DNA of 64,000 nt. Source: Nocardioides solisilvae. GTDB lineage: Bacteria; Actinomycetota; Actinomycetes; Propionibacteriales; Nocardioidaceae. The notes beneath the pieces are model-generated. The model was not told the DNA's origin. It searched no databases and saw nothing but the letters and a program-made list of their open reading frames with translations. The stretch lies in the NCBI RefSeq assembly GCF_003194625.1, contig NZ_QHKX01000002.1, positions 248,001 through 312,000 of the forward strand, in the 5' to 3' direction. The translations under genes were made by a program, and so were the position numbers. This document shows, in pieces, positions 7,197 through 15,506 of the stretch (positions are counted from its first letter, which is position 1; every line of letters starts with the position of its first letter).

Positions 7197-8981
7197 TTGC
7201 GTGAGTTCTCCACGCCCCTGACGACCGAGATCCCCTCCACCGGGAACCTCACCGACGACGTCGTCACCAACGCCCGGATCGCCGGGGACGACGTGGTCTT
7301 CCGGCGCAACACCGGCCGGGAGTGGGTCGACGTCACCGCCTCGGAGTTCCTGGCAGAGGTCAGTGCCGTGGCCAAGGGGTTCATCGCCGCCGGTGTCGAG
7401 CCCGGTGACCGGGTCGCCCTCATCTCCAGGACCCGCTACGAGTGGACGCTGCTCGACTACGCGATCTGGTTCGCCGGCGCGGTGACCGTGCCGGTCTACG
7501 AGACCTCGTCGGCCGACCAGGTGCGCCAGATCCTGGCCGACTCGGGGGCGCGGGCCGTGGTGGGCGAGACGGCCGACCACACCGCGCGGGTGGCGAGCGT
7601 CCGCGGCGACCTCGACGTGCACCACGTGTGGTGCCTGGAGGACCGGGCGGTGGAGGTCCTCACCAGCTTCGGCCAGGAGATCGAGGACGACGAGCTCGAG
7701 CGACGCCGTACCGCTGCCGGGCCGGACGACCTGGCCACGCTCATCTACACCTCGGGGACGACCGGCGTGCCGAAGGGCTGCATGCTCACGCACGGCAACT
7801 TCATGTTCGAGCTCGGGGTCGCCGTCGACGAGCTGGACGAGCTCTTCGCCGAGGGCGCCTCCACCCTGCTCTTCCTGCCGCTGGCCCACGTGTTCGCCCG
7901 GATCATCCAGATCGGCTGCGTCAAGCGGCGGGTGGTGCTCGGCCACAGTGCCGACATCAAGAACCTCGTCGCCGACCTGCAGGTCTTCCGCCCGACGTTC
8001 ATCCTGGCCGTCCCCCGGGTCTTCGAGAAGGTCTTCAACAGCGCCTCCCAGAACGCCGCCGCCGACGGCAAGGGCAAGATCTTCAACCGGGCGGCGGAGG
8101 CCGCGATCGCCTGGTCGAAGGCCCGGGACAAGGGGCGCGTCCCGCTCTCGCTCCGGATCCAGCACGCGCTGTTCACCAAGCTCGTCTACACCAAGCTCGA
8201 GAACGCCCTCGGCGGCCGTTGCGTGCACGCGGTCTCCGGCGGCGCTCCCCTCGGCGAGCGGCTCGGCCACTTCTACCGCGGGATCGGCCTGACGATCCTG
8301 GAGGGCTACGGCCTGACCGAGTCCACCGCCGCCCTGACCGTCAACCTCGTCGACGCGCACAAGGTCGGCTCGGTCGGCCGTCCCCTGGGGGGCACCACCG
8401 TGCGGGTGGCCGACGACGGGGAGCTCCTCTTCCGCGGCGGGCAGGTCTTCGCCGGCTACTGGAACAACGAGGCGGCCACCGCCGAGGCGGTCGACGCCGA
8501 CGGGTGGTTCCACACCGGCGACGTCGGGGAGATCGACGACGAGGGCTTCGTCCGGATCACCGGTCGCAAGAAGGAGATCCTGGTGACCGCGGGCGGCAAG
8601 AACGTGGCACCGGCGGTGCTGGAGGACCGGATGCGGGCCCACGTGCTCATCGACCAGTGCATGGTGGTCGGGGACGGGCAGCCCTTCATCGGCGCCCTGA
8701 TCACCCTGGACCCCGAGACCCTGCCCCGCTGGGCCGAGACCCGGGGCAAGAAGGGGGCCGTGGCCGACCTGGCCGACGACCCCGACCTGCGGGCCGAGAT
8801 CGAGGCCGCCGTGGAGGACGCCAACAAGGCCGTCTCGCGGGCGGAGTCCATCCGGAAGTTCCGCGTCCTGACGGCCGCGTGGACGGAGGAAGGGGGGCAC
8901 CTGACCCCCAGCCTCAAGCTCAAGCGCAACGTCGTCATGCGGGAGTTCCGGGACGAGGTCGAGGCGCTCTACCTTCCTTGA
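7197..8981 (+). CDS. Long-chain acyl-CoA synthetase (FadD15-like)
   Basis: Activates fatty acids to acyl-CoA through an acyl-adenylate. The 594-residue protein has the AMP-binding motif YTSGTTGVPKG starting at residue 184, the long-chain family's HVFARIIQ, the GYGLTEST adenylate-binding motif, GWFHTGDVGEID, and the hinge ITGRKKEILVTAGGKNVAP with a catalytic Lys in the C-terminal HLTPSLKLKRN. Length and the single-domain layout fit the FadD15/FAA1 type, and Rv2187 (fadD15) holds the same place. The TTG at 7197 is chosen because AGGAGG lies eight bases before it and no better start is in frame. Its stop overlaps a TTGACG hexamer (8978-8983) that may be the -35 box of the Tad operon. Confidence 0.93.
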   Translation: MREFSTPLTTEIPSTGNLTDDVVTNARIAGDDVVFRRNTGREWVDVTASEFLAEVSAVAKGFIAAGVEPGDRVALISRTRYEWTLLDYAIWFAGAVTVPVYETSSADQVRQILADSGARAVVGETADHTARVASVRGDLDVHHVWCLEDRAVEVLTSFGQEIEDDELERRRTAAGPDDLATLIYTSGTTGVPKGCMLTHGNFMFELGVAVDELDELFAEGASTLLFLPLAHVFARIIQIGCVKRRVVLGHSADIKNLVADLQVFRPTFILAVPRVFEKVFNSASQNAAADGKGKIFNRAAEAAIAWSKARDKGRVPLSLRIQHALFTKLVYTKLENALGGRCVHAVSGGAPLGERLGHFYRGIGLTILEGYGLTESTAALTVNLVDAHKVGSVGRPLGGTTVRVADDGELLFRGGQVFAGYWNNEAATAEAVDADGWFHTGDVGEIDDEGFVRITGRKKEILVTAGGKNVAPAVLEDRMRAHVLIDQCMVVGDGQPFIGALITLDPETLPRWAETRGKKGAVADLADDPDLRAEIEAAVEDANKAVSRAESIRKFRVLTAAWTEEGGHLTPSLKLKRNVVMREFRDEVEALYLP

Positions 8982-9019
8982 CGAAAACGCGAACAAGACC
9001 CGGTACAGACCACTAGCGT
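8978..9019 (+). promoter_or_regulatory. Candidate promoter of the Tad pilus operon
   Basis: TTGACG at 8978-8983 overlaps the fadD15-like stop codon. Possible -10 boxes are TACAGA (9004-9009, 20-bp spacer, long) and TAGCGT (9014-9019), which has no good -35 at 17 bp. One of them probably starts the transcript leading into cpaB and its folded leader. Confidence 0.35.
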
Positions 9020-9031
9020 TCGATCCGAAGT

Positions 9032-9131
9032 TTCCGCCACACCAGTCTCGCCCGTTGGGCATGGTGTGACGGAATGGACAGGAACGCAGTGCCGGGCCGC
9101 GAAGGGCCCCGGTCTGCTTGAGACCGGAGGC
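9032..9131 (+). promoter_or_regulatory. Structured 5' leader that buries the cpaB ribosome-binding site
   Basis: Read by eye, the leader folds into a long hairpin and a three-way junction. Hairpin 1 pairs TTCCG (9032-9036) with CGGAA (9070-9074) and CACACCA (9038-9044) with TGGTGTG (9062-9068), capped by GCCC/GGGC (9050-9060). The junction is closed by GCC (9091-9093) with GGC (9129-9131) and holds a GGGCC/GGCCC arm with a GCGAA-type loop and a seven-bp arm CCGGTCT (9109-9115) / AGACCGG (9121-9127). The Shine-Dalgarno GGAGG (9126-9130) lies within the paired region, eight bases before the ATG. I do not recognise a known riboswitch family. Confidence 0.45.
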
Positions 9132-9138
9132 TCAACCC

Positions 9139-9867
9139 ATGGATCGACGCAAGCTCCTGCTCGTCGTGGCGGTCGTCGTGGCGCTGCTCGGCACCTCGCT
9201 CGTGTACCTCTACGTGCAGAGCGCCGACAACCGGGCGGCCGAGGAGTACGACACGGTCGAGGTCCTGACCGCCGTCAGCCCGATCGTGACCGGCGAGACC
9301 ATCGCGGACGCCGCCGCCAACGGCAAGATCCAGCGCCAGAGCCTCCCGCGCAACAGCGTCCTGCCCACGGCCGTCACCACCGTCGACACCCTCGAGGGCC
9401 TGGCCGCGAACACCAACATCTACCCCGGCGAGCAGATCCTGCCCGAGAAGTTCGGCGGGGTGGGCGAGTCCTCCGCCCTGCCGATCCCCAACGGGAAGCT
9501 CGCCGTGTCGGTGCAGCTCACCGACACCGCCCGGGTCGCCGGCTTCGTCTCCGCCGGCTCCGACGTCGCCATCTGGCTCAACGGGAGCACCCCCGACGGC
9601 GGTGCCTTCACCCGCCTCCTGCTCCCGGACGTCAAGGTCCTGGCCGCCGGCTCCACCACCCTCGTCACCTCCACCTCCACCGACCCGACCGGGGCCGAGA
9701 CGACCGAGCAGCTTCCCCGCACCCTCCTGACCCTGGCTGTGGACCAGCAGCAGGCGGAGAAGATCATGTTCGCCGCCGCGAACGGCGAGCTCTCCTTCGG
9801 TCTCCGCACCGGGACGACCAAGGTCCAGCCCAACCCGGGCATGAACCTCCAGAACCTCTTCAGCTAG
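9139..9867 (+). CDS. cpaB: CpaB/RcpC-like Flp pilus assembly protein
   Basis: A 242-residue periplasm-facing or cell-wall-facing protein with one N-terminal membrane helix (about 5-23) followed by a SAF-type domain (VEVLTAVSPIVTGETIADAA and RQSLPRNSVLP) and the CpaB/RcpC region (KLAVSVQLTDTARVAGFVSAGSDVAIWL). In diderm bacteria the protein helps the secretin gate; here, in a monoderm, it probably works at the outer face of the membrane or in the wall. It opens the Tad operon. ATG at 9139 is preceded by GGAGG at 9126-9130, which is partly sequestered by the leader structure. Confidence 0.88.
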   Translation: MDRRKLLLVVAVVVALLGTSLVYLYVQSADNRAAEEYDTVEVLTAVSPIVTGETIADAAANGKIQRQSLPRNSVLPTAVTTVDTLEGLAANTNIYPGEQILPEKFGGVGESSALPIPNGKLAVSVQLTDTARVAGFVSAGSDVAIWLNGSTPDGGAFTRLLLPDVKVLAAGSTTLVTSTSTDPTGAETTEQLPRTLLTLAVDQQQAEKIMFAAANGELSFGLRTGTTKVQPNPGMNLQNLFS

Positions 9868-9876
9868 GCGACCACG

Positions 9877-11148
9877 ATGCCCATCCTTCTCGACGCGGAC
9901 CCGGCCAAGGCTGCGGCCCTCCTGACCGTGCTCCCGGCGGGCACACAGGTGGTCGACAGCCAGGACCGGCTCTTCGGCTGGCTCGCGCACCGCACCGACG
10001 AGTACGCCGTCGTCCTCGGGCCGAGCCTCTCGGTCGCCGAGGCGATGGCGATCTCGGAGCGCATGCGCACCGCCCACCCCACCGCGAGCGTCGTGCTGGT
10101 GCGCGACAACGTCGACACCGACGTGCTCACCCAGGCGATGCACGCCGGGGTGCGGGAGGTCGTGACCGCGAGCGACCTGCCCCAGGTCAACGCCGCCCTG
10201 CAGCGCGCCCACGCCCTGTGGGCGGCGCTGCGGGGCAACGCCGCACCCACGTCCCGCCAGGGTCGCGTCATCACGATCTTCTCCCCCAAGGGCGGGGTCG
10301 GGAAGACCACCATGTCGGTCAACCTCGGCATCGCGCTCATGCGCGGCGGCGAGAACAAGGTCTGCGTGGTCGACCTCGACCTGGCGTTCGGCGACATCGC
10401 GATCACGCTCCAGCTCTTCCCGACCCACTCGATCGAGCACGCCATCGGCGGCGAGCAGTCCATGGACTACGCCTTCATCGAGGAGCTCATGACCCCGCAC
10501 GAGAGCGGGCTCATGGTGCTGGCGGCCCCCAGCCAGCCCGACGCCCGCGAGCGGGTCACCGGCACGCTGGTGACGCGGCTGCTGCGCACCCTGCAGGACC
10601 ACTTCGACTACCTGGTGCTCGACACCGCCCCCGCGTTCGACGAGCAGACGCTGACGGCGCTGGACGAGACCGACGAGTGCATCATCGTCGCGACGCTCGA
10701 CGTGCCGACCCTGAAGAACGTCAAGGTGGCCCTGGAGACGCTCGACGTGCTGGGCGTCGCCGAGGGCCACCGGCACCTGCTGCTCAACCGGGCCGACGAG
10801 CAGGTCGGCATCGGGGCCGACAAGGTCGAGGGGATCCTCGGCATGGACGTGGCGGCGCGCGTCGCCACCTCCCTCGACATCGCCAAGGCGACCAACGCCG
10901 GCCGTCCACTCATGCTCTCCTCCCCCTCCCACCCGTCGTCCAAGGCCGTCCGGACCCTCGCGGAGAGGCTGATGGGCCACGAGACGGCTGCACCGGCCGA
11001 CGTCCCCTCGCAGAAGGGTCGCGGCCTCAAGGCCCCGAAGGCCCCCAGGGCCACCGCCCCCGAGCCGGCCGCCGTCCCGCCCGTCGCCCCCTCACCCACC
11101 GAGAAGCGCGAGGAGCCCCAGAAGCGCTTCCGCATCAGCAGGAGATGA
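9877..11148 (+). CDS. cpaE: CpaE/TadZ-like localisation ATPase
   Basis: A 423-residue protein of the MinD/ParA-like CpaE/TadZ group, which places the pilus machine in the cell. An N-terminal receiver-like domain (about 1-120, HPTASVVLVRDNVDTDVLTQ, no clear phospho-acceptor set) is followed by the deviant Walker A SPKGGVGKTT at 136-145, VCVVDLDLAFGDIAITL and the Walker B-like YLVLDTAPAFDEQ. The last 45 residues are Pro, Ala and Lys rich and end in KRFRISRR, probably a flexible basic tail. It lies nine bases downstream of cpaB and four bases upstream of cpaF, clearly one operon. Confidence 0.9.
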   Translation: MPILLDADPAKAAALLTVLPAGTQVVDSQDRLFGWLAHRTDEYAVVLGPSLSVAEAMAISERMRTAHPTASVVLVRDNVDTDVLTQAMHAGVREVVTASDLPQVNAALQRAHALWAALRGNAAPTSRQGRVITIFSPKGGVGKTTMSVNLGIALMRGGENKVCVVDLDLAFGDIAITLQLFPTHSIEHAIGGEQSMDYAFIEELMTPHESGLMVLAAPSQPDARERVTGTLVTRLLRTLQDHFDYLVLDTAPAFDEQTLTALDETDECIIVATLDVPTLKNVKVALETLDVLGVAEGHRHLLLNRADEQVGIGADKVEGILGMDVAARVATSLDIAKATNAGRPLMLSSPSHPSSKAVRTLAERLMGHETAAPADVPSQKGRGLKAPKAPRATAPEPAAVPPVAPSPTEKREEPQKRFRISRR

Positions 11149-11152
11149 CACG

Positions 11153-12679
11153 ATGAGCAACCTCTCCGAGCGGCTGGCGGCCCGCCGGCGTGCCGAGGAG
11201 GCGGCCGCGGCCGCCGCCGGCACGCCGCTGGCGGGCATGCCGGCCCAGGTGCCTGCCGAGACCCCCTTCACCGAGGTCGTGGCCGACGACCGGCCCGTCC
11301 CCCCGCCGGTCCCCCCGGCCGGTGCCTCCGACTCCCCGCTCAACGACCGTCGCGCGCCGGCCCCCGACGCGGCCGTGGGCGCCCGACGTCCGCAGGCGCT
11401 GAACTCCGAGCGGATCGAGGAGCTCAAGGCCTCGGTCCACGCCGAGCTGCTCCGCCAGCTCGGACCGCAGCTCTACGACGCCAACCTCGAGCAGAGCGAG
11501 CTGGACCAGAAGGTCCGGGCGGCGCTCGCCGACGTGCTGAAGAAGTCGGACCGGCCGATCAGCGCCGCCGACCGCCAGCAGATCACCAGCGAGATCAGCG
11601 ACGACATCCTCGGCTACGGGCCGATCGAGCCCTACCTGCGCGACCCCGAGGTCTCGGAGGTCATGGTCAACGGCGCGCACAGCATCTGGCTGGAGCGCAA
11701 GGGACGCCTGGTGCCGGCCGACGCGATCTTCCAGGACGAGGCGCACCTGCGCCGGACCATCGACAAGATCGTGTCCCGCATCGGCCGCCGGGTCGACGAG
11801 TCCAGCCCGATGGTGGACGCGCGCCTCCCCGACGGCAGCCGCGTCAACGCCGTCGTGCCGCCGCTGGCGATCGACGGCTCCGCGCTGACCATCCGCAAGT
11901 TCTCGACCGACCCGCTCACGGCCGACGACCTCGTCCGGTTCGGCTCGATCAGCCAGCGGACCAAGGACTTCCTGGACGCGTGCGTGCGCGGCCGCCTCAA
12001 CATCATCGTCTCCGGCAGCACCGGCGCCGGCAAGACGACCACGCTCAACGTGCTCTCCTCCTTCATCCCCGCCGACGAGCGCATCGTCACCATCGAGGAC
12101 GCCGCCGAGCTCCAGCTCAAGCAGGAGCACGTGGTGCGCCTGGAGTCCCGCCCCTCCAACATCGAGGGCAAGGGCGCGGTGACGATCCGCGACCTCGTGA
12201 AGAACAGCCTCCGCATGCGGCCCGACCGGATCATCGTCGGTGAGGTCCGCGACGCCTCCGCTCTCGACATGCTGCAGGCGATGAACACCGGTCACGACGG
12301 CTCCATCTGCACGGTCCACTCCAACGGTCCGCGCGACACGCTCTCCCGCATGGAGACGCTGGTCCTGATGGCGGGCATGGACCTGCCGGTCCGCGCCATC
12401 CGGGAGCAGGTGGCCTCCGCGGTCGACCTGATCGTGCACCAGACGCGGTTCAAGGACGGTTCGCGCCACATCACCCACGTCACCGAGGTGGAGCGGATGG
12501 AGGGCGACATCATCACCCTCCAGGACGTCTTCCTCTACGACCACTCGGCCGGCTTCGACGCCGAGGGCCGCGCGCTCGGCGGCCTCAAGGCCACCGGGCT
12601 CCGCCCGAAGTTCCTCGAGAAGCTCGCCTACAACAACGTCTCCGTCGACCCGCTGATCTTCGCGCCCGAGAGGTTCTGA
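11153..12679 (+). CDS. cpaF: CpaF/TadA secretion ATPase
   Basis: The motor ATPase that drives Flp pilus extension and probably retraction; a hexamer at the inner face of the membrane. The 508-residue protein has a disordered N-terminus (1-85), the CpaF N-terminal helical domain, ILGYGPIEPYLRDPEVSEVMVNG, Walker A GSTGAGKTT at 288-296, Walker B RIIVGE at 359-364, and the His-containing MNTGHDGSICTVHSN. All catalytic elements of the type II/IV secretion ATPase family are present. Its stop overlaps the next start as TGATG (12677-12681), so the platform protein is likely coupled to it. Confidence 0.95.
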   Translation: MSNLSERLAARRRAEEAAAAAAGTPLAGMPAQVPAETPFTEVVADDRPVPPPVPPAGASDSPLNDRRAPAPDAAVGARRPQALNSERIEELKASVHAELLRQLGPQLYDANLEQSELDQKVRAALADVLKKSDRPISAADRQQITSEISDDILGYGPIEPYLRDPEVSEVMVNGAHSIWLERKGRLVPADAIFQDEAHLRRTIDKIVSRIGRRVDESSPMVDARLPDGSRVNAVVPPLAIDGSALTIRKFSTDPLTADDLVRFGSISQRTKDFLDACVRGRLNIIVSGSTGAGKTTTLNVLSSFIPADERIVTIEDAAELQLKQEHVVRLESRPSNIEGKGAVTIRDLVKNSLRMRPDRIIVGEVRDASALDMLQAMNTGHDGSICTVHSNGPRDTLSRMETLVLMAGMDLPVRAIREQVASAVDLIVHQTRFKDGSRHITHVTEVERMEGDIITLQDVFLYDHSAGFDAEGRALGGLKATGLRPKFLEKLAYNNVSVDPLIFAPERF

Positions 12680-14583
12680 TGCGTGCCCTCCCCCGCCTGC
12701 TGGTCGCGCTCGGCGCCGCGGCGCTGCTCGGCCTCCCCGGCGCAGCCCACGCGATCGACGACGCCGGCATCACCCACGTCCAGACCACCGAGGGCGGGGT
12801 CCAGGTCCTCGTCGCCGTGCCGCCGGACGCCGAGGTCGACCTGGCGGGCGTCGAGGTCTCCTTCGACGGCACGCCGGCCGAGTCGTCGGCCGAGGCCGCC
12901 GGCGGCCAGGAGGTGCAGCGCACCACGGTCCTGGTGATCGACACGAGCAAGTCGATGGAGGGGGCCCGCTTCGACGCGGCCCGGGCGGCGGCCGAGGCCT
13001 ACCTCACCTCCGTCCCGGCGGACGTGCGCGTCGGGCTGGTGACCTTCGACAAGGCCGTCGTCCCGGCGGTGGCGCCGACCACCGACCGGCAGGCCGCCCG
13101 CGACGCCATCGCGGGTCTCTCCCTGGCCCGGCAGACGAGGCTGTACGACGGCGTGGTCACGGCCGCCGAGCTCGCCGGGACGGAGGGGCAGCGCAGCCTC
13201 CTCGTGCTCTCGGACGGGGCCGACACGAGCCAGACCGCCCTCAACGAGGTCACCGCCGCCATCTCCCGCACGGGTGTGCTCGTCGACGTGGTCGCCCTCG
13301 GGCAGGACGGGGACCTCGGTCCCCTCACCGAGCTGAGCAGCGCGGGCAACGGCGAGGTCATCAGCGCCGACGTCGACGCCCTCGGCGCCGCCTTTGCGGA
13401 GGAGGCCCAGGTCCTGGCCAACCAGGTCCTGGTCACCGCGCAGGTCCCGGAGGCCGTGGGCTCCGAGGCGACCGTCTCGGTCACCCTGCCCACGGCGACC
13501 GGCGCCCTCTCCGCCGAGGTGTTCGCCCCGGTCCGGGACGCCGCGGAGGCCCCGCGCCGGGTCACCCTGCCCTCCGCCGACCGCGGCATCGTGGTGCCCG
13601 AGTGGACCATGTGGGCGGCGGTCGCCCTGGTCGGCCTGGGCCTCCTCGTCTTCGTCGGCACCTTCCTCACCGGCTTCTCGCGCCGCGAGATGACCGCCGA
13701 GGAGCGGGTCGCGGCGTACGCCGGCCTCGCCGCGGGCGCCGGGACGGCCTCGGGCAAGCCGGGCCGGGGCAGCAACGAGGACACGTTCGCCCAGTTCAAG
13801 GGCGCGGCCGAGCAGGTGCTCAAGCGCAACAAGTCGCTGGAGGAGCGGATCGCCGGCCGGCTGGAGGCCGCCGACAGCGGCTTCCGGGCCGCCGAGTGGC
13901 TGCTGCTGCACACGGGGATCGTGATCGGCGCCGGGCTGGTCGGCGTGCTGGTCGGGGGCGGGAACCTCGTCGTCGGCCTGCTCTTCGTCGCCGCCGGGGC
14001 GCTGCTCCCCTGGCTCTACCTGGGCCGGGCCCGGAAGAAGCGCCTCAAGAAGTTCAACGCGAGCCTCCCCGACACCCTCCAGCTGATGTCGGGCTCCCTG
14101 TCCGCCGGCCTCTCGCTGGCCCAGTCGGTCGACACCATCGTCCGCGAGGGCGCCGAGCCGATCGCCAGCGAGTTCCGCCGCGTGCTCGTCGAGACCCGGC
14201 TGGGCGTCTCGCTCGAGGACGCGCTGCAGGGCGTCGCCGAGCGGTTCGACAGCAAGGACTTCGACTGGGTGGTCATGGCCATCAAGATCCAGCGCCAGGT
14301 GGGCGGCAACCTCGCCGAGCTGCTGGACACCGTGGCCGGCACGATCCGGGAGCGGGAGTACATGCGCCGACAGGTCCAGGCGCTCGCCGCCGAGGGCAAG
14401 ATCTCGGCCTACGTGCTCGGCGGGCTCCCGCCGGTCTTCCTCGTCTACCTCATGCTCACCAGCTGGGACTACGTCAGCGTCCTCTTCGCCGAGCCGCTCG
14501 GGTGGCTGATGCTCGGGGGCGCCGCCACGATGCTTGGGGTGGGCGCGTTCTGGATGAGTCGACTGATCAAGGTGGAGGTCTGA
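12679..14583 (+). CDS. Fusion of a secreted vWA domain to a TadB-like platform protein
   Basis: A 634-residue protein, twice the usual TadB length. A signal-like helix (1-26) leads into a von Willebrand A domain with an intact MIDAS start DTSKS at 88-92, GLVTFDK and SLLVLSDGAD. A membrane helix follows at about 308-331, then a linker, two more helices (about 412-450) and a T2SSF domain (about 459-590, SLPDTLQLMSGSLSAGLSLAQS and QRQVGGNLAELLDTVAGTI) with two final helices. The T2SSF part is the inner-membrane platform for CpaF; the vWA part should face outside and could bind pilin, wall or host surface. In many Tad loci vWA domains occur in TadG, so this may replace it. No frame break is visible between the parts. 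Confidence 0.88.
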   Translation: MRALPRLLVALGAAALLGLPGAAHAIDDAGITHVQTTEGGVQVLVAVPPDAEVDLAGVEVSFDGTPAESSAEAAGGQEVQRTTVLVIDTSKSMEGARFDAARAAAEAYLTSVPADVRVGLVTFDKAVVPAVAPTTDRQAARDAIAGLSLARQTRLYDGVVTAAELAGTEGQRSLLVLSDGADTSQTALNEVTAAISRTGVLVDVVALGQDGDLGPLTELSSAGNGEVISADVDALGAAFAEEAQVLANQVLVTAQVPEAVGSEATVSVTLPTATGALSAEVFAPVRDAAEAPRRVTLPSADRGIVVPEWTMWAAVALVGLGLLVFVGTFLTGFSRREMTAEERVAAYAGLAAGAGTASGKPGRGSNEDTFAQFKGAAEQVLKRNKSLEERIAGRLEAADSGFRAAEWLLLHTGIVIGAGLVGVLVGGGNLVVGLLFVAAGALLPWLYLGRARKKRLKKFNASLPDTLQLMSGSLSAGLSLAQSVDTIVREGAEPIASEFRRVLVETRLGVSLEDALQGVAERFDSKDFDWVVMAIKIQRQVGGNLAELLDTVAGTIREREYMRRQVQALAAEGKISAYVLGGLPPVFLVYLMLTSWDYVSVLFAEPLGWLMLGGAATMLGVGAFWMSRLIKVEV

Positions 14584-15506
14584 TGACGATCTATCTGGTG
14601 CTCGGGGCCATGCTGGTGCTCGTGGCCATCCTTCTCGCCTCGATGGCCACTGCGGCCCCGGCGCGGGAGGCGGGCCTGAGCCGCTCCTTGGCGGCGCTGG
14701 AGTCGATGGGCGACGTGCCCCGGGAGCTGACCGCCGAGCTGGACCGCCCCTTCGCCGAGCGGGTCGTCGCGCCCTTCCAGGGACGGGCCCTGGCCATCGG
14801 CCGCCGGTTCACCGGCGCCGACAGCACCGAGCGGATCTACCGCAAGCTCGAGCTGGCCGGCAACCCGAGCGGATGGACGGTGGACCGGGTCGTCGCCCTC
14901 AAGGTGATCGGCGCCGTCGTCGGGCTGGCCGCGTTCTTCCTCTTCTCGTTCATGCTCAGCTTCGGCCTCGTCGGGCGCGTCGTCTTCGTCGCGCTCGGTG
15001 CCGTCGCCGGCTACTTCGGCCCCAGCATGTACCTGTACCAGAAGGCGCACGACCGGCAGAACACGATCGGCCGCGGTCTCCCCGACGCCATCGACCTGCT
15101 CACCATCAGCGTCGAGTCCGGGCTCGCCTTCGACGCCGCGGTGCAGCAGGTCGCGCGCAACACCGACGGTCCCCTCGCCGAGGAGTTCTCCCGGGTGCTG
15201 CGGGAGATGCAGATCGGCACCGGGCGGGCCGACGCCCTCCGGGCCCTGGCCACCCGCACCAACCTCGACGACCTGCGCAGCTTCGTCAGCGCGCTGGTGC
15301 AGGCGGACGCCTTCGGCATCCCGATCGGCCAGGTGCTGCGTGTGCAGTCGTCCGAGATGCGCGTGAAGCGGCGGCAGAAGGCCGAGGAGAAGGCCCAGCA
15401 GGTGCCTGTCAAGATGACGGTCCCGCTGATCTTCTGCATCCTGCCGACCCTCTTCATCGTGGTCATCGGGCCGGCGGTCATCAGCATCATGGACACGTTC
15501 GCCTGA
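14583..15506 (+). CDS. tadC: TadC-like pilus platform protein
   Basis: The second T2SSF-family platform subunit of the Flp pilus machine, 307 residues. An N-terminal helix (3-25), a cytosolic stretch, two close helices (about 105-145), the T2SSF domain (GLPDAIDLLTISVESGLAFD and DLRSFVSALVQADAFGIPIG) and a C-terminal helix with PLIFCILPTLFIVVIGPAVI. It presumably pairs with the TadB half of the upstream fusion. The start ATG overlaps the upstream stop as TGATG (14581-14585) and its own stop overlaps the histidine kinase start in the same way. Confidence 0.92.
   Translation: MTIYLVLGAMLVLVAILLASMATAAPAREAGLSRSLAALESMGDVPRELTAELDRPFAERVVAPFQGRALAIGRRFTGADSTERIYRKLELAGNPSGWTVDRVVALKVIGAVVGLAAFFLFSFMLSFGLVGRVVFVALGAVAGYFGPSMYLYQKAHDRQNTIGRGLPDAIDLLTISVESGLAFDAAVQQVARNTDGPLAEEFSRVLREMQIGTGRADALRALATRTNLDDLRSFVSALVQADAFGIPIGQVLRVQSSEMRVKRRQKAEEKAQQVPVKMTVPLIFCILPTLFIVVIGPAVISIMDTFA

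Noticed and set aside
9032..9138. c-di-GMP riboswitch before the Tad genes
   Set aside because: I looked for the conserved GEMM core (GNRA hairpin followed by GACGCAAAGC-type junction) and found only a partial GGAACGCA. It stays an unassigned structured leader.
12679..14583. Frameshift fusion of two separate genes
   Set aside because: The frame is continuous, starts with a signal-like helix and has a membrane helix and linker between domains; both flanks keep TGATG overlaps, so a true fusion is more likely than an error.
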